Positions 23,830-36,400 of a DNA stretch of 64,000 nt are shown here, piece after piece. The notes under the pieces were generated by a model that saw nothing but the letters and a program-made list of their open reading frames with translations, was not told where the DNA came from and did no database searches. Both the position numbers and the translations under genes were made by a program. The stretch comes from Bimastos eiseni (lineage: Eukaryota > Annelida > Clitellata > Crassiclitellata > Lumbricidae): assembly GCA_959347315.1 (NCBI GenBank), contig OY365819.1, positions 25,883,995 through 25,947,994 of the forward strand, read 5' to 3'. Numbering within the stretch: the stretch's first letter is position 1; each line of letters begins with the position of its first letter.

Positions 23830-24470
23830 TACAAGAGAATAATATTCAAAAATTGTATGTGTGAGTCTCTTCCTCATTCGCTTTTACATGTATCATAACC
23901 TGCTGTTTGTCACGTGACCTTGCGCACTGGAGGGTTCACCCTAACAGAGGCGTTTGACAAATGCTAAGACATAGTAGACCTACAATACAAGATGAATAAG
24001 GCTTGACTGCAAATTATGTTATTTTTCTTTTCAGCTAACCGTTTTTTGTCTAATTCAATTTGTTAAAAGTTCCTTTAGTCAGAGCACACAGCTCAGTCGA
24101 TGCATGCATGTGTGTCAGACGTGAATGTCACCACACACATGATACGGAATCATCGAACCATCTTTATTTATTGGTTATAACACTTAGAGTACTTATGCAC
24201 AAACACAAATAATATAACAACAAAACTTCAAGTGCAAATTGTGTGCAGGGATCGCTAAAGGAATAGAAAGATCCTGTTAGACGTGTGCTCCTAGGTGTAA
24301 TTACTAATGCTAATACATCAAAACAGGACGGACTTAGGCATCAAAGTAAAGTTTCTAGAGAAATTATAAGACAACACGAACAACTGAAGCTCAGCCAGCA
24401 GAGGAAATAAGAATAATGAAAGAACCAAATAATCTAGATATTTGGGGCTAGATAAATGCAGAGAGACTGG
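23830..24470. other. No gene seen
   Basis: Non-coding AT-rich sequence. There is an acceptor-like TTATTTTTCTTTTCAG at about 24020, without a matching open exon that I could support. Confidence 0.35.
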
Positions 24471-24479
24471 TTAAGAGAA

Positions 24480-25735
24480 GTTGGGACATGGGCGGTGGCC
24501 TTCATATTGACTGTTAGTGTGACACCAATTATGTTCATTGATGTCACACTTTGCGCAGCGTCTCATGAAAGGGAAGGGGGCGCTGCCCCGCGACGATGGA
24601 TCATCATTTGCCTTGCCTTGCTGTGGTTGAGTTTAAGATTATTAGAGGAGGCACACGCAGCGACGATTACGATCTCCTCGTCAATTGTGCTTTCCACACA
24701 TGCGCCGATGCTAAGATATGTATCATCGGCGTATTTTGTCATTTTGTTATTTTGGTGGACTGTGTGGAGTCAGACGCACTAACGATGAACAACGTAGGGC
24801 TCAACCCTTAGCCCTGCAGCACGCTCGCTCCAATATCTCTGACGTTTGATAGACGGCGTCTGAATCTGGTGACATGTGAGCGGCCCTTGACGAAACTGAA
24901 TACCCAACGGTAGACATGATTAGGTACATGTATGTGAAGGGTTGCTAGTTTGGTCGCGAGTGGAGCATGTCATGTCTCACCGAAATCGAATGTCTTTGAC
25001 AGATCGAGCGAAACTAAGACCACGTAATCGTTCGTCAGAAGTAACTCAGAAGCGTGATTGTGTAGGCCTATGTATACGAGAGCTGATGTTGTTGATTCCG
25101 TTGGTCTGAAAGCAAATTGATCCTGTAGGAGGTCTGCAACAGGTTGTTGCTCGAAGGTTGGGTGGACAAACCGATGGACTAGCTCGCGTTCTACTATTCT
25201 AGATGATATCGGTTTTACAGAGATCGGACGGTAGTCATCTCGCTACGTCTGCGAATGGAACTTTAGCAACAGGGCATATGATTGCCATTTTCTACTGCTG
25301 TGGGACTTGTGATTGAGCCAGTGATAGCTTGGTAATATAGACGAGCGTCTCTGAGATACCACGCTGGTAGCCCATCGGCGCCCTCAGATGTGTGATGCAA
25401 ATGCTCCAAAATGTTGAATACGCGGAGCTCTGATATAAATTGTCTTCCAATGTGCACTGTTGCTTTAGTTCTTGTTGGAACGTAGTTCTCATCCGCTGAG
25501 ACGGTGCTCCGCGCTTCTTGAATCGTCCGACACATTTCCAAAGCGTCTGTAGGCCATCAAAGGCTAAGCTAAGCTGACCCTTTACAATTTGTTCTATCCT
25601 GATCCAAACTCTTTTCGCAATAGCCGAGGCTTCCTCGATGCGACCAGCTCTCATTAGTCTGTTTTTGAGCCTAAGTAGATGCTTCATTTCGGGTCTCAGA
25701 AAGTAAGGATCAGACGATGTCATGGTGATTTCCCG
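24480..25735 (-). mobile_element. LINE RT relic, L2/CR1-like, second family
   Basis: The minus strand from 25723 reads YFLRPEMKHLLRLKNRLMRA, then GRIEEASAIAKRV, a frameshift, then HHTSEGADGLPAWYLR (pre-RT and RT motif 1). It continues as scattered pieces down to about 24550, where decayed C-terminal sequence is recognisable. It differs in sequence from the 5590-8200 family. Frameshifts and stops throughout. Confidence 0.7.
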
Positions 25736-25739
25736 ATTG

Positions 25740-26287
25740 GTTGATGTCTCTCCAAATTTTCTGTTTAAAAGATAACTCCACCCTGAGTAGCTGCTCTAAG
25801 TGGTACCAAGCTCCAGTTACTAAACAATGAAATAACTGGAGTCATCTGAAAGCTAGCGGAGACAAACCATAATCTGAACCTTAACATGATTATGGCCAAA
25901 TCACTTGAAGCAGCTACCCATATTCGAGTCGACTAGTTAAAGTCTCAGCAGCAAGATGCGGACGTTGGATTTGTATACGGACAGCTCAATCACTCAGGCC
26001 AAGACCAGAGGACATAACCTCACTCAGTACGAATGTGACAACGCCTTGCAGCCAGTGCGACCAACTGAGGCTGGGGACCGACGAGGTGAGGTACCGTCAA
26101 TTCGAGAAAGCCAGCGGAGAAGCCATCATGCAACAGGTCGTCCTCTTCGGATGCCGACGAGAGATTGCTGAGTATGCACATCGAGGTCTAATGCAACCGT
26201 CGAATTACCTACCAACTATATAAGATGATCTATTGGCCAGGATAGTCGCAAGTTCTGCGATTGGTCCTGCTGCAATGCGAGCAATGT
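25740..26287. other. Unclassified; leads into a minisatellite
   Basis: Two overlapping plus-strand frames at 25956-26223 are open but show no domain. They may be the decayed end of the element that seeded the adjacent minisatellite. Confidence 0.3.
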
Positions 26288-26815
26288 GCGAGGGTCAAGC
26301 GACCAAGACCTCATCATCAGGGGCGCCTTATGCGAGGGTCAAGAGACCAAAATCTCACCATCAGGGGCGCCTTATGCGAGGGTCAAGCGACCAAGAACTC
26401 ACCATCAGGGGGGCCTTATGCGAGGGTCAAGCGAAAAAGAACTCACCACCAGAGGCGCCTTATACAAGGGTCAAGCGACCAAGACCTCACCATCAGGGGT
26501 GCCTTATGCAAGGGTCAAGAGACCAAAATCTCACCATCAGGGGCGCCTTATGCGAGGGTCAAGCGACCAAGAACTCACCATCAGGGGCGCCTTATGCGAG
26601 GGTCAAGCGACCAAGAACTCACCATCAGGGGGGCCTTATGCGAGGGTCAAGCGAAAAAGAACTCACCACCAGAGGCGCCTTATGCAAGGGTCAAGCGACC
26701 AAGACCACACCATCAGGGGTGCCTTATGCAAAGGTCAAGCGACCAAGACCTCATCATCAGGGACCCCTTAAGCGAGGGTCAAGCGAAAAAGACCTCACCA
26801 TCAGGGGAGCCTTAG
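26288..26815 (+). repeat. 44-bp minisatellite, twelve units, open in three frames
   Basis: The unit starts GCGAGGGTCAAGCGACCAAG and ends in GGGGCGCCTTAT. Twelve consecutive 44-bp units fill 528 bp with no length change. Variant positions show a higher-order pattern: units 2-5 are repeated as 6, 8, 9 and 10, with unit 7 a near copy of 8. Since 44 is not a multiple of 3, each frame cycles through all codon phases every 132 bp. None of the phases makes a stop, so all three forward frames stay open (204, 184 and 161 codons). Coding is unproven. Confidence 0.95.
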
Positions 26816-27944
26816 GCCTATATTGTGTCACAGACATATCTTTATAATTTTTACGCAATGAATACTGCGTATTAGTTAAAGATTAGTATTATAGCTGTGA
26901 CTAAGAATCATTTGATAGCACCATTTTCTTGATGAAGACTGTTTAGTTGAATGCAATTATTTAGTTAGGGACGGAATTTGTGTTGTCTATGATTTTAATT
27001 TGATTTTGTCTATGACCTTACTAGTTATTGAACTCGCGGAACGGGTGGAGTGATCCGCTTAAGATCTGCGATCTGTGAATAAGTCATGGAGCCCTTACTA
27101 CATTCCACTTGCTGTAGTCGTGTCACACACCCCAACGCCTTTGCCAATTGGCCCCTCGAAGAACCTTTATACCGGTAAAGTGAGCTCTCAACAGGAAGAA
27201 ACAAGTTGTGCGTTGGTCTTAGCTTTACGTAGGACTATGATAATACGCAAAGTGTCTCACCCTGATAATATAGGCCGCTCTCTTCTCCGAAGACGAAATC
27301 ACACGGATATAATGTGTTTAGAGCACTAAGTTCTCATTTCAACGCCTTTGGATAGCAATCTAGAAAAAGAACAGGGTTCGGATAACACAAAGTATTACTG
27401 CAACGACTGGAGTTTTCGCAAAGGCGCTAAAGAAATGCATCGGAACTCAGAGGCTGCATGGAGGGGAGCGTCGAGGTCATCCATGCGAATCGCCACGAAG
27501 ACGAAATTCGACACCAGAGGCTGAATCTAATCCATTAGCTGTTCGTCCAGGGCTAACGGTCACTTTAGCGACCATTCATCGACGAGAGTCCTTGAACCGC
27601 CAGAGCAGCGCTCGGAAGTATGAGACTGAAGCAACCGGTCTCAACTGGTTCCGACGCCCGATGAACCGAGGGCAGGGGGGGCGAGACGCCTAGGATATTA
27701 ATGGGTTGACGGTGGAGCACGAATTTAATCCCCGAGGCCTATGATATCCTTTGACGCTAAATAACTCTTTAATCTCAAAGGACCTCTAAAACTTCATTAA
27801 CGGAGTGACTCGCCTTTAGTAGTAGAGGAGACATCCCACAAATCAGCGTCGAGGGGTGGGCAAGTGAGGGTCTAGGTGGACCAATGGGACAGCAGGATCG
27901 TAATCCGCATCACATCACTGCTTCCTGGATATTTTCGATACTAG
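26816..27944. other. No gene seen
   Basis: Unique-looking sequence; the 84-codon frame at 27075-27329 has no recognisable domain. 27400-27900 is relatively GC-rich with CGAGG/GACGA words. Confidence 0.35.
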
Positions 27945-28810
27945 ACGCAGTTAATTTTATTTAATAAACGTACAAAAGTATAAACTCAAAAAATAAGTTA
28001 TTTTGTATTTATATCTGAAGTTAGTGTAAGCATATTTAGCCGGTTAAGTTGAAATAAAGTTTAGATGAAAATAATAAATATACAAAGACAACGCAGATGA
28101 TCTTGTCGTCTGCAACTTTGTATTATATTAATCTCCAGAGAACGCTAGTTAATTTAATTTCGCCATTACTTTCTCACCTATCGAATGAAAAAATTTGTAA
28201 TAATAATAGCATATAAATTCTCTTATGCGCCATGTCTACCTGGGCCGGACCCTGGCATAGGCAAGAGGTAATAAGTTTAGGGGTAATACAGTTATCATTT
28301 CAGGAATAAAATGTTATGATGACACAAAAAGAAATTCATAAATTAGTTATTAAAAACTAGTTTTGAGCTAATTCCAATTCCAGCAACGATTTTCAATCTC
28401 CAAATCCCTCATTGAATCTCCCGCTCTTTCCCTATTAATTTTCCTATGCCAGAATCGTCTATGTATTTTTTTAAAAGGTTTTTGTGTCTCATGTAGTGAC
28501 TCCATATTTCTCACATGCAACGAGGGTGGGGTTGGGGGCGCTCTTATACAGATGAATGCCTAGGGTCCCAAAATACCCGAGGACTGCTCTTATGTGTATA
28601 AACACTAGGTGCCATTCGATCAGTTTGACGTACTTCGGCATATAGTATATGTTAGTTTTAAGTCGAGATAAAGCCAGGTTTAGACAAGAGCAACAAGAAT
28701 CTTGGATAATGCCACTTATGTAACAAGGTTTTTTAACCGAAAATGCCGCCCGTAGGACAAGTGCCGCCTGGGGCGGTTCGCCCCTTCGTCCCCTCGCTAC
28801 GCCACTGGTT
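27945..28810 (+). mobile_element. Dispersed non-autonomous element, copy A
   Basis: Shares long collinear similarity with 38875-39585. Landmarks are TTTAATAAACGTACAAAAGTA near the start, then CATTACTTTxxCACCTAT, TGCGCCATGTCTAYCxGGGC, AGGTGxCATTCGATCA, ATAGGACAAGTGCCxCCTGG, and a right end CGCCCC...CCTCGCTACGCCACTG. The end is the complement of CAGTGGCGTAGCGAGG, a hAT-like terminus. The left terminus was not located. Confidence 0.7.
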
Positions 28811-28814
28811 GGAT

Positions 28815-29489
28815 ATGCCCTTAGACATCGGGCACGTCCATTCGCCCTTATGGTAAAGGACAGTAAAAACTTTGTCAAGGATACTGTTTAGGAACATTTA
28901 TAAAGCGGCCCTCAGGCTCACGTGCGATTCTTAGCCACGTTGAGCTCCTTCAAAAGACATGTTTATTGTCTAACTTGACAATATGATTATTGCAACCAAA
29001 TGCCTCCATATCTTGCGTGTGCTATCAATTGTAAATTCTTGCATTTTGACGACAAGTCATTTAATTAAACGAAACTACAATACACTACAATTATTGCTTT
29101 TGAAGCAATGCAAATAAGTACATGTATAATGGACATTTATATTATTAATACATAGGCCTACATATTTACAGTATCTTCTGAATTTTCCATCCGTTTTTTC
29201 TCCAACTGTGCGCGGAATCTGCAGGTTGTTCTGGATCAAGATATGTCTTCTGTGGAGCATATTATTATGGCTTTGACTTGCTCCTGCTATTGCATCTGGA
29301 GCCAGTTACAGGTTGTCTGCCGCTCTCTCTTCTCACCTTCTACTGCCAGTTTGGTCCATGTTTTAATTGCTAATGCATTAGATCACTGTTCATCTTTATT
29401 TATACCGGGAATCCTATAGATCCGATTGCAATCCTTGGAGGAAGTTCTGCACGTCGCTTTTTGGATGATTGGCGGTGTATCTGGATTTT
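28815..29489. other. No gene seen
   Basis: AT-rich sequence without recognised features. Confidence 0.35.
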
Positions 29490-29800
29490 AACACACCTCT
29501 GTGTGCATGCGTGATATCTTCCGGTGGCTCCCAGTCCAGCAGATTCTTCTCAATTGTCTGGCACTGTGCATTGGGTATAGTGCGCCTGTTTATCTTCGTT
29601 AGCTCCTTACATGTATCTTGACTTCGGCCAGATGCTATTTTATTGTCCGGGAACTTGTTCCACATTGTCGCACTGCTACCAGACAGAGTAGAGCCTTCTC
29701 GATTGTGGGTCCCTGTATTTGGAATAGTCTTCATTCTGAGTTGTTCTCTTTCCAGCGCTACCTGTCTAGATCTGTAACAGAGTAGAGTTCGGTTGTATAC
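29490..29800 (+). mobile_element. LINE C-terminal fragment (plus strand)
   Basis: The plus-strand segment HCRTATRQSRAFSIVGPCIW followed by NSL matches the C-terminal RAFSxxGPxxWN motif of CR1/L2 elements. It ends in an ATCA tetranucleotide run (29805-29828) and directly faces an oppositely oriented LINE end. Confidence 0.65.
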
Positions 29801-29814
29801 ATATCAATCAATCA

Positions 29815-30545
29815 ATCAATCAATCAAAAATACTTGATATAGCGATATACAGGATATCTACTCAGAGGCGCTCCCGACCTAATCCTCGGCTGAAAATGAC
29901 AGTTTTAAGAGAAGCATAAAATGAAGACGAGGAGCTCTTAGGTAGGAGACGGAGCTCTGTAGGAGTCCATTCCAGATGGTAGGTCCCACGAACGAAAAAG
30001 CCCGATTCTGCATTATGGAAGGGCGCGCAAAGGGGACGATCAGGTCGCCATGAAATGCAGAGCGAAGTGGTCGTCGACCAATACTGGCAGTGATAGGTCG
30101 ACATAGCTCCTGCAAATAAGCAGGTGCAGTACCGTCAAGGCAGCGGCAGATAGCAGATACCCTAAATGAGATGCGCTGGGGTAGAGGCAACCAATGTAGG
30201 ACATCCCGCATGTACTCGAATACCTGACCTGTTCTGAGAATCCCACCAATCAGCGCGCAGCCGCACGCAAAACCCGCTCCAAACGCTCAATTCGAACTTG
30301 GGGGAGCCTAGCATATATTGAGGAGCAATAGTCAAGGCGACTGGTAGCAAAGGCATGAACCACAGTAGCTGCAGCGCTGAGGGTAAGAGAGCGAGATATT
30401 ACTCGCAATTGGCGAAGCTGGTAAAAGCAACTACGAGAGACATTATTGACATGTTGAGCAAAAGTGAGTTCTTGGTCAAGAGTGTCCCATAAATCCCGAA
30501 CAGAGGCGGAGAAAGTGAGGAGGGGAAACTTGGCAGAGAGGGCAC
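29815..30545 (-). mobile_element. CR1/L2-like LINE 3' part (minus strand)
   Basis: The minus strand reads VLHWLPLPQRISFRVSAIC, a GTAPAYLQEL stretch, RRPLRSAFHGDLIVP and NRAFSFVGPTIWNGL. These are the typical C-terminal domain segments. Upstream of it (30240-30545) more decayed RT sequence continues. The 3' end near 29860 has GGTCGGGAGCGCCTCTGAGTAG, the shared LINE tail. Confidence 0.8.
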
Positions 30546-30549
30546 AGAG

Positions 30550-31299
30550 ATCAATGCTGATTGTTTAATGCTTGAAAAGCTCTTTGCGAAATTAAAGACT
30601 ATAGTCCTCTCTCTCAGTTATTCTTATTTCAAACTGAGGACGTTATGATGAAAAGTCGTCTAGGAAATCGTGGGATCTTGCTATAATAAAAGATTAAGTA
30701 GGCCTTAGGTCTGTAACTGTATACAGCACCAGACTGCTTTAAATCCGTAATAATAAACCTGCTTGAGTTATCGTAGAAGGTGTATTTCTGATCAGTTTCG
30801 TTTTTATTACAACACAGAATGCAATACTCTCTGTAATTTCTCCAGCCAACTTTTAGTAGAGTTTGTCTCTTACCTATAAACGAATACAACGTCAATGATG
30901 TTGCTCTTCGAAGATTTAGATTGTTGAGCATTAACAAACGTACGTTGGAGGACGTAGGGTCTTCAATGAGTGGAGTAAACAATTTATCTTTCATGTTATT
31001 GAAGAGAATAATTCTTAAATTTAATTCTTATCGTTCTTGGTTCTAACTGAAGTTAGTGCACAAGTTTAATCTTATTCATTGCTCCATTTCGTATGGTGCT
31101 CTTCTTATTTTGATTGGAGGACGGCATAGAATAACAAACTGTTCCTCCAGAACAACATACAATTGATCATCACAACAATTTATCTGTCTTGCTTTTTTAA
31201 CATAAATAATATATATATATATGTGTGTGTGTGTGCGCGTGTGTGCATAGGTGTGTGTAGGTGTATTACTTGACAACGCCACCTACCTGGGTCTGGGAC
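30550..31299. other. No gene seen; TA/TG dinucleotide run
   Basis: No supported exon. 31208-31262 holds (AT)n followed by (GT)n and GTGTGC/GTGTAG variants. Confidence 0.5.
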
Positions 31300-31585
31300 C
31301 AACTTGCGACGGACATACATACACACATACATACATACATACATACAAACATACAAACATACATACATAAATACATGCATACATACATACATACAAACAT
31401 ATATACATACATCCATGCAAACAAACATACTTACATACATACATACATGCATCATACATACACACATACATACATACATACAAACATATATACATCCATA
31501 CATACACATGCATACATACATACATCATACATACACACATACATATATACATGCATGCATGCATACATACATACATAAATATATA
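31300..31585. repeat. (CATA)n microsatellite with variants
   Basis: ACAT/CATA units with CAAA, CATG and TATA interruptions. Open frames in it are artefacts. Confidence 0.95.
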
Positions 31586-31714
31586 CTCCAAAAATTGGAC
31601 TCAAAGGTATATAAAGTATAAGTGTCAATATGTGATATCAGCCTAATTGTTGTTTAATTCTCTGCAACTTATCTACTAATTCAAATGTAACGGTATTTGC
31701 GTTATATTTTCTAC

Positions 31715-31880
31715 GTGGGGGGGGGTTATTGTCAGAGGGGTTATTTGCTTCGGAGGTTATTTTCTGAGGGGTAATTTGTACAGGGGGGTAATTGTCCATG
31801 GGATAATAATTGTCCTGGGGTAATTGTCCTGGGGTAATAATTGTCCTGGGGTAATTGTCCTGGGGTTATTGTCCTAGACC
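31715..31880 (+). repeat. GGGGTAATTGTCCTG tandem array
   Basis: About nine degenerate units of 15-18 bp, best conserved at the right end (TAATTGTCCTGGGG repeated). Units alternate between TAATTG and TAATAATTG forms. Confidence 0.8.
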
Positions 31881-32308
31881 CGTAGACTATCTTCGCTTCA
31901 ACCGATCTTTATTTGGCCAGAAATCCTGACTATCTGTCAATAATTAGTTACAGTTCGATACCGGATCGGCCACCTAACCAATAATTCCAGTTCTGCGATC
32001 TGAACTGTTCACACAACACTCGAAGACGGGGAACTTGACTCACGACGACGTCGACCGACTCTCGAAGACGGTGACGTGAAACGAAGCCACAGTCAGCACC
32101 TCTGGTACTGGCGACCAACGACTCCGAACTCGTTACTCGCACTCCTACTCTCCGAAGACTGCTTCCCTGCTCCCCTTCTTCCGTCTGCGAACTGTGCTTC
32201 AAACTGGTCTGTGCGCTTTACTAATGTCTGTCTGTCTTTCTGTTTCAACTGAATTGATGACTGTTTGTTGCGCTTCCATTTATACTCGCCGACTCAATTT
32301 TTGACTGG

Positions 32309-32428
32309 TCCCGGCCAGACCACCTATGATCCCAGCCAGACCGCTTGGTCCTAGCCAGACCACCTATGATCCCAGCCAGACCGCTTGGTCCTAGCCAGAC
32401 CACCTATGATCCCAGCCAGACCGTTTGG
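32309..32428 (+). repeat. 40-bp tandem repeat, three units
   Basis: Units contain GGTCCxAGCCAGACCACCTA followed by TGATCCCAGCCAGACCGCTT. Each unit is itself a doublet around CCAGACC. The copies are nearly identical. Confidence 0.9.
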
Positions 32429-32429
32429 T

Positions 32430-32635
32430 CCCAGTCGTGCTTTCTCGGTTGTCGGACCTTCAAAATGGAATGATCTCTAATTTGAGCTACGCTCATTGCT
32501 AGTGGCTCAACCTTCAGATTTTTACAAGTCCCTCAAGTCTATTTTCTTTAGACGTGACTGGGCTGGGAGCATTCCTGAGTTAGGTTTCTTGAAGCGGCGC
32601 TATATAAATGCTCAGAATGAAAGAATGAATATAGG
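32430..32635 (+). mobile_element. 5'-truncated LINE 3' end (plus strand)
   Basis: CTTTCTCGGTTGTCGGACC and AAATGGAATGATCTC encode the AFSVVGPxKWNDL motif. The terminus TGGGAGCATTCCTGAG...GGCGCTATATAAATG is the LINE tail shared by several copies here. Under 200 bp survives. Confidence 0.7.
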
Positions 32636-33080
32636 ATATACAAGAGAAAACCAAGGACAGAGGAAAACTGTCTTTATCGTGAACCCATTTGTTCTGGGTA
32701 TACCAGCAGCAATCTCTTTTTTTACACAATGTTCAGAAAGGTATGAGCGGAACCAACAGAGGAGGCCCTTATGGCCATAAGAGTTCTCAAGACGCTGGAG
32801 GAAAAATATCATGATCGACCATGTCGAAGGCCAGTGACTCGATTAGACATCATAGAGTGCCAGAAGCGTGACTGCAGACCTATCAACGGCAGAATAGATC
32901 TCAGGACGTACGGAAATGAGGGCAGTTTTTGTGGAATGGTGAACCCTAGAGCTAATCTGGCTAGTAGGAAGGAGTCCAGATTGCTCAAGATACGAGAGAA
33001 ACTGGAGAAACACGAGTCGTTCAAGAGTCTTTGAAAGAAAGCACACAATTTGAAATTACCCGAACGATAAGGCAAATATC
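32636..33080 (-). mobile_element. LINE RT core fragment (minus strand)
   Basis: The minus strand carries LSKTLERLVFLQFLSYLEQSG, then GLLPTSQIS, HHSTKTAL, and GLLCWFRSYLSE: the RT fingers and palm region up to before the catalytic FADD. It lies back to back with the plus-strand 3' end at 32635. Several frameshifts. Confidence 0.75.
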
Positions 33081-33371
33081 TGTGTCAAGGTTCGGTTTTT
33101 GAACGATGAAAGACATGGGACCGTTTCTATAACATCTATGGCTGCGACGATAGTAATAAATTTAGTCTAAAAATAATCACCAATCATTTTCTGCATGGCT
33201 TAGTCTAGTGACATTACAGTGAGCCACACGATTGGACTAACATGTAGCCATTTCTCACTTTTGAACGAACATACAAAGTTAGTTATACATGCATCAAAAG
33301 CATCGTCTAATAGACAAGTATCGTCAACCATACAGAGTTTTCTTGGAAGTTATTTTCTTTAAACGAGCACT

Positions 33372-33468
33372 ATGGGTGCCTCTTTAGGAAAGCATAAGCG
33401 AAACGAAAGCGAAAGTAATCGTACACAAAGAAAACCTCAATTTGGATTTTCTACAGTTCTAAAAGCAG
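33372..33468 (+). CDS. Exon 1: myristoylation-type N-terminus
   Basis: ATG in context CACTATGG. It encodes MGASLGKHKRNESESNR and then QRKPQFGFSTVLKA, with Gly2, Ser4, a small residue pattern and Lys7 as in N-myristoylated proteins, plus basic residues that aid membrane binding. The donor is GCAG before GTAAGC, phase 1. Too short for routine ORF finding. Confidence 0.65.
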
Positions 33469-36400
33469 GTAAGCTAAGTTAACATTGATCAATGATGGAG
33501 GAGAGCAACATATAAAGTTTAATTAAGAGCAGGTCCAAATTGATCTCCACCAACCTACGTGGAGGTCCATCAAAGGTTCAAGTTGAGTGGGTGACAGGAT
33601 AACTCAGCGATGGACAATTAGGCGCCGGACAGTTTGGTGCTGGTGTAGTAAGCCAAATACATTCCCCCTTTTAAATACTCCCTGGTCAATCAGTCCTAGG
33701 ATACATTAACTGGTGGAGTTAATTATTCCTATGAACAATTGGGTAGTGGAGTGCTTTATTCGTAGCACATACACACTCACGTTGGTGAATAGACACTATC
33801 GGGGAGTTAATTCATCTTAGGATAAACTGACTGCCGAGGAGTTAATTTTTCCTAGGATAAAACGACTCCCATAGCTAATGCAACAGGGAAGCTAATTTTG
33901 CCTTGGACAAATTGACTCCCGTAGAGTTAATTCTTCCAAGGATAAATTGGCTGTCAAAGCTATTGATAGAAGGGAGGTAATTTTCCTAGGACAAATTGAC
34001 TCACGAGAGTTAATTCTTAATAGGATGTCTTGGCTCCCATAGCTAATGCAACAGGTAACTTTATTCTTCCTATGTTAAATTGTATCCCATAGCTAATGGA
34101 ATGGGGGAGTTCATTCTTCCTAGGCAGCCAAATTGACTCCCGGGGAGTTAATTCTTCCTAAGATAAATTGACTCCCATAGCTAATATAATAGGGGAGTTA
34201 ATTCTTCGAGGACAAATTGACTCACAGGGAGTTAACTCTTAATAGGATAAATTGATTCTCATGCTGCCGTGCTTAGCAAGTAGGCCGTAACTGCAAAAAG
34301 TTCTTTTGAGATAAAATGAAAAAGCTAAAATGAAATTGCCATCACTTATTTAAAAAGTCACAATTCTGGTTTTCTCTTGCTCTTCCATTTAAATGTGAAG
34401 GAAGCAAAGATTGCAGCAAATTATTTCATGAAAGCAGACCACGTTTAGTCAACAGCAGTGGTTTCATATAGTCAACAATCTCAACACAACATTACACAAA
34501 TGGCAATAAATTCCATTATTAATTATATTCATCACAAGTTATAAAGTCAACTGACATTAGAAGCAAATGCAGTTTTGTAAGTTAGAATGCGATTGCTTCG
34601 GTTCGCAGTAACCATCACAAAATCTGATAGGTAAGAAAGTATTCAACTAAGATTACAGAGAGAGAAACTGAACAATGAGTTTTGGAACAGATTGTTTGAT
34701 CTGTGTTTTCGTACAGAAGCACCAGATTGAGCGATGGACTGGGACTGTTACAGTAGTGTGGAGTCCTTGACTGATGGTGCAGTGGTGAACAATAATGTGA
34801 AGTCCTCAAGCAGTGGCTGATTGTGAACTAAGTAGTCTACAGTTAAAATATATGTAAATTATTAACTCATTGCTAACATTTATAATTTAGATGATTAGCA
34901 TAAAGTGTGTGAAATTTGCACCAAGAGTATCAAGACTGTTACATTAGTGACACATAATTGCTTAAAGACAAGTAAAATCTAAATCACTCGCACTCCTAAG
35001 ATTTAACATGATGCCTATTTTAGGAAATTTCAGGCAAGATGTGACCCATTACGTTATTTTACACAAAATGAATCCAATATACAATTTGCACAATTTGAGC
35101 CATTGCCACAATCTTCGCTGACCTGCTCATCTGTGATGGAAACTCGGCCATCTCTGCCAAATACACAGCCTTTATACATGCAGGTATACGTGTCACATTA
35201 GTCAAGTCAATAAAATATGCGAATGCCAGTTACAACAGTGTTGCTGTCAAATACACCGTTAGCCAATATTACGATCTGCATCCTGGGTAATTTATGGTTT
35301 TAGTAGCCCCAAAAGTTTCGGCATAATTTCTGGTCACAAGTGAGACATACTAACAAAATTAATCTCTGGATGTGATAAAAAGAATCATACATAAGTGGAA
35401 TCCGAGTGTGATGAAATGAATCATACCTAAGTGGAAGGTGGATGTGAAAAGAATTCTGTCTAAAAGCATGGAAGCTGGATTGATGAAAAGAGTCATACAT
35501 AAATAGAAGCTGGACGTATTGAAAAGACTCATGCTTAAGTAAAAGCTGGATGTGATGGATGTGATGAAAACAATCCTTCCTAGGATAAATTAACTCCTAC
35601 AGCAATGCAAAAGGAAGTTCATTCTAACCAAAGACAAATTGTGTCTAATGAGTTAATTCTTCCTAGGATGAATTGACTCCTATAGCTAGTTGAATAGTGG
35701 AGTAAATTCTTCCTAGGACAAATTGACTGCCGCAGTAATAACGCCCATAAATAGTGCAAAAGGGTGTTAATTCTTCCTAGGGCAAATTAACTCACGGGGA
35801 GTTGATTTTTCGTAGGATAAATTGACTGTCAAAGCTATTTGTAGAAGGGAGCAAATTTTTCCTAGGACAAATTGACTCACAGTGAGTTCATTCTTCCTAG
35901 GCTAAATTGACTCTCGGGAAGTCTAACTCGTTTATTGATATTTTACAAAACGAACACAAAAAATAAGCTACAAACATGTGGCTTCGTGGCAATAGAAGCA
36001 ATAGAAAAAATCGCTAGACGAGGTATAACAGAGCACAACTTAACCGTGGGATCGATGGATAACATGAAGGACCCAAGGGAGGGGAGGAATATCCCAGAAA
36101 GACTACAAAATACTTGTTATCACTAATATAGTTGGGCAGCGAAGAACCTACTTAAATTAAAGGTTATATATATCACAGAAAGAAGGGAGTAAGTAAGTAA
36201 GCCTTGTTATTAAAGAATAAGAAAATATAAAAAGAGGATAGAGAAAATATCATAACGCTCTTAACTAAACTTACCTACTAATCATTAGCGCACAGCTGAG
36301 GAATATGGAGGAGACGAGATTATAGTATGGAAATTACTAACAAATATCTATATGAACATTCTAATACTAAAGAAGAAATGAAGAAGTCCAGTGAAGTGGG

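Noticed and set aside
31180..31621. Five overlapping frames on both strands
   Set aside because: All caused by the CATA array.
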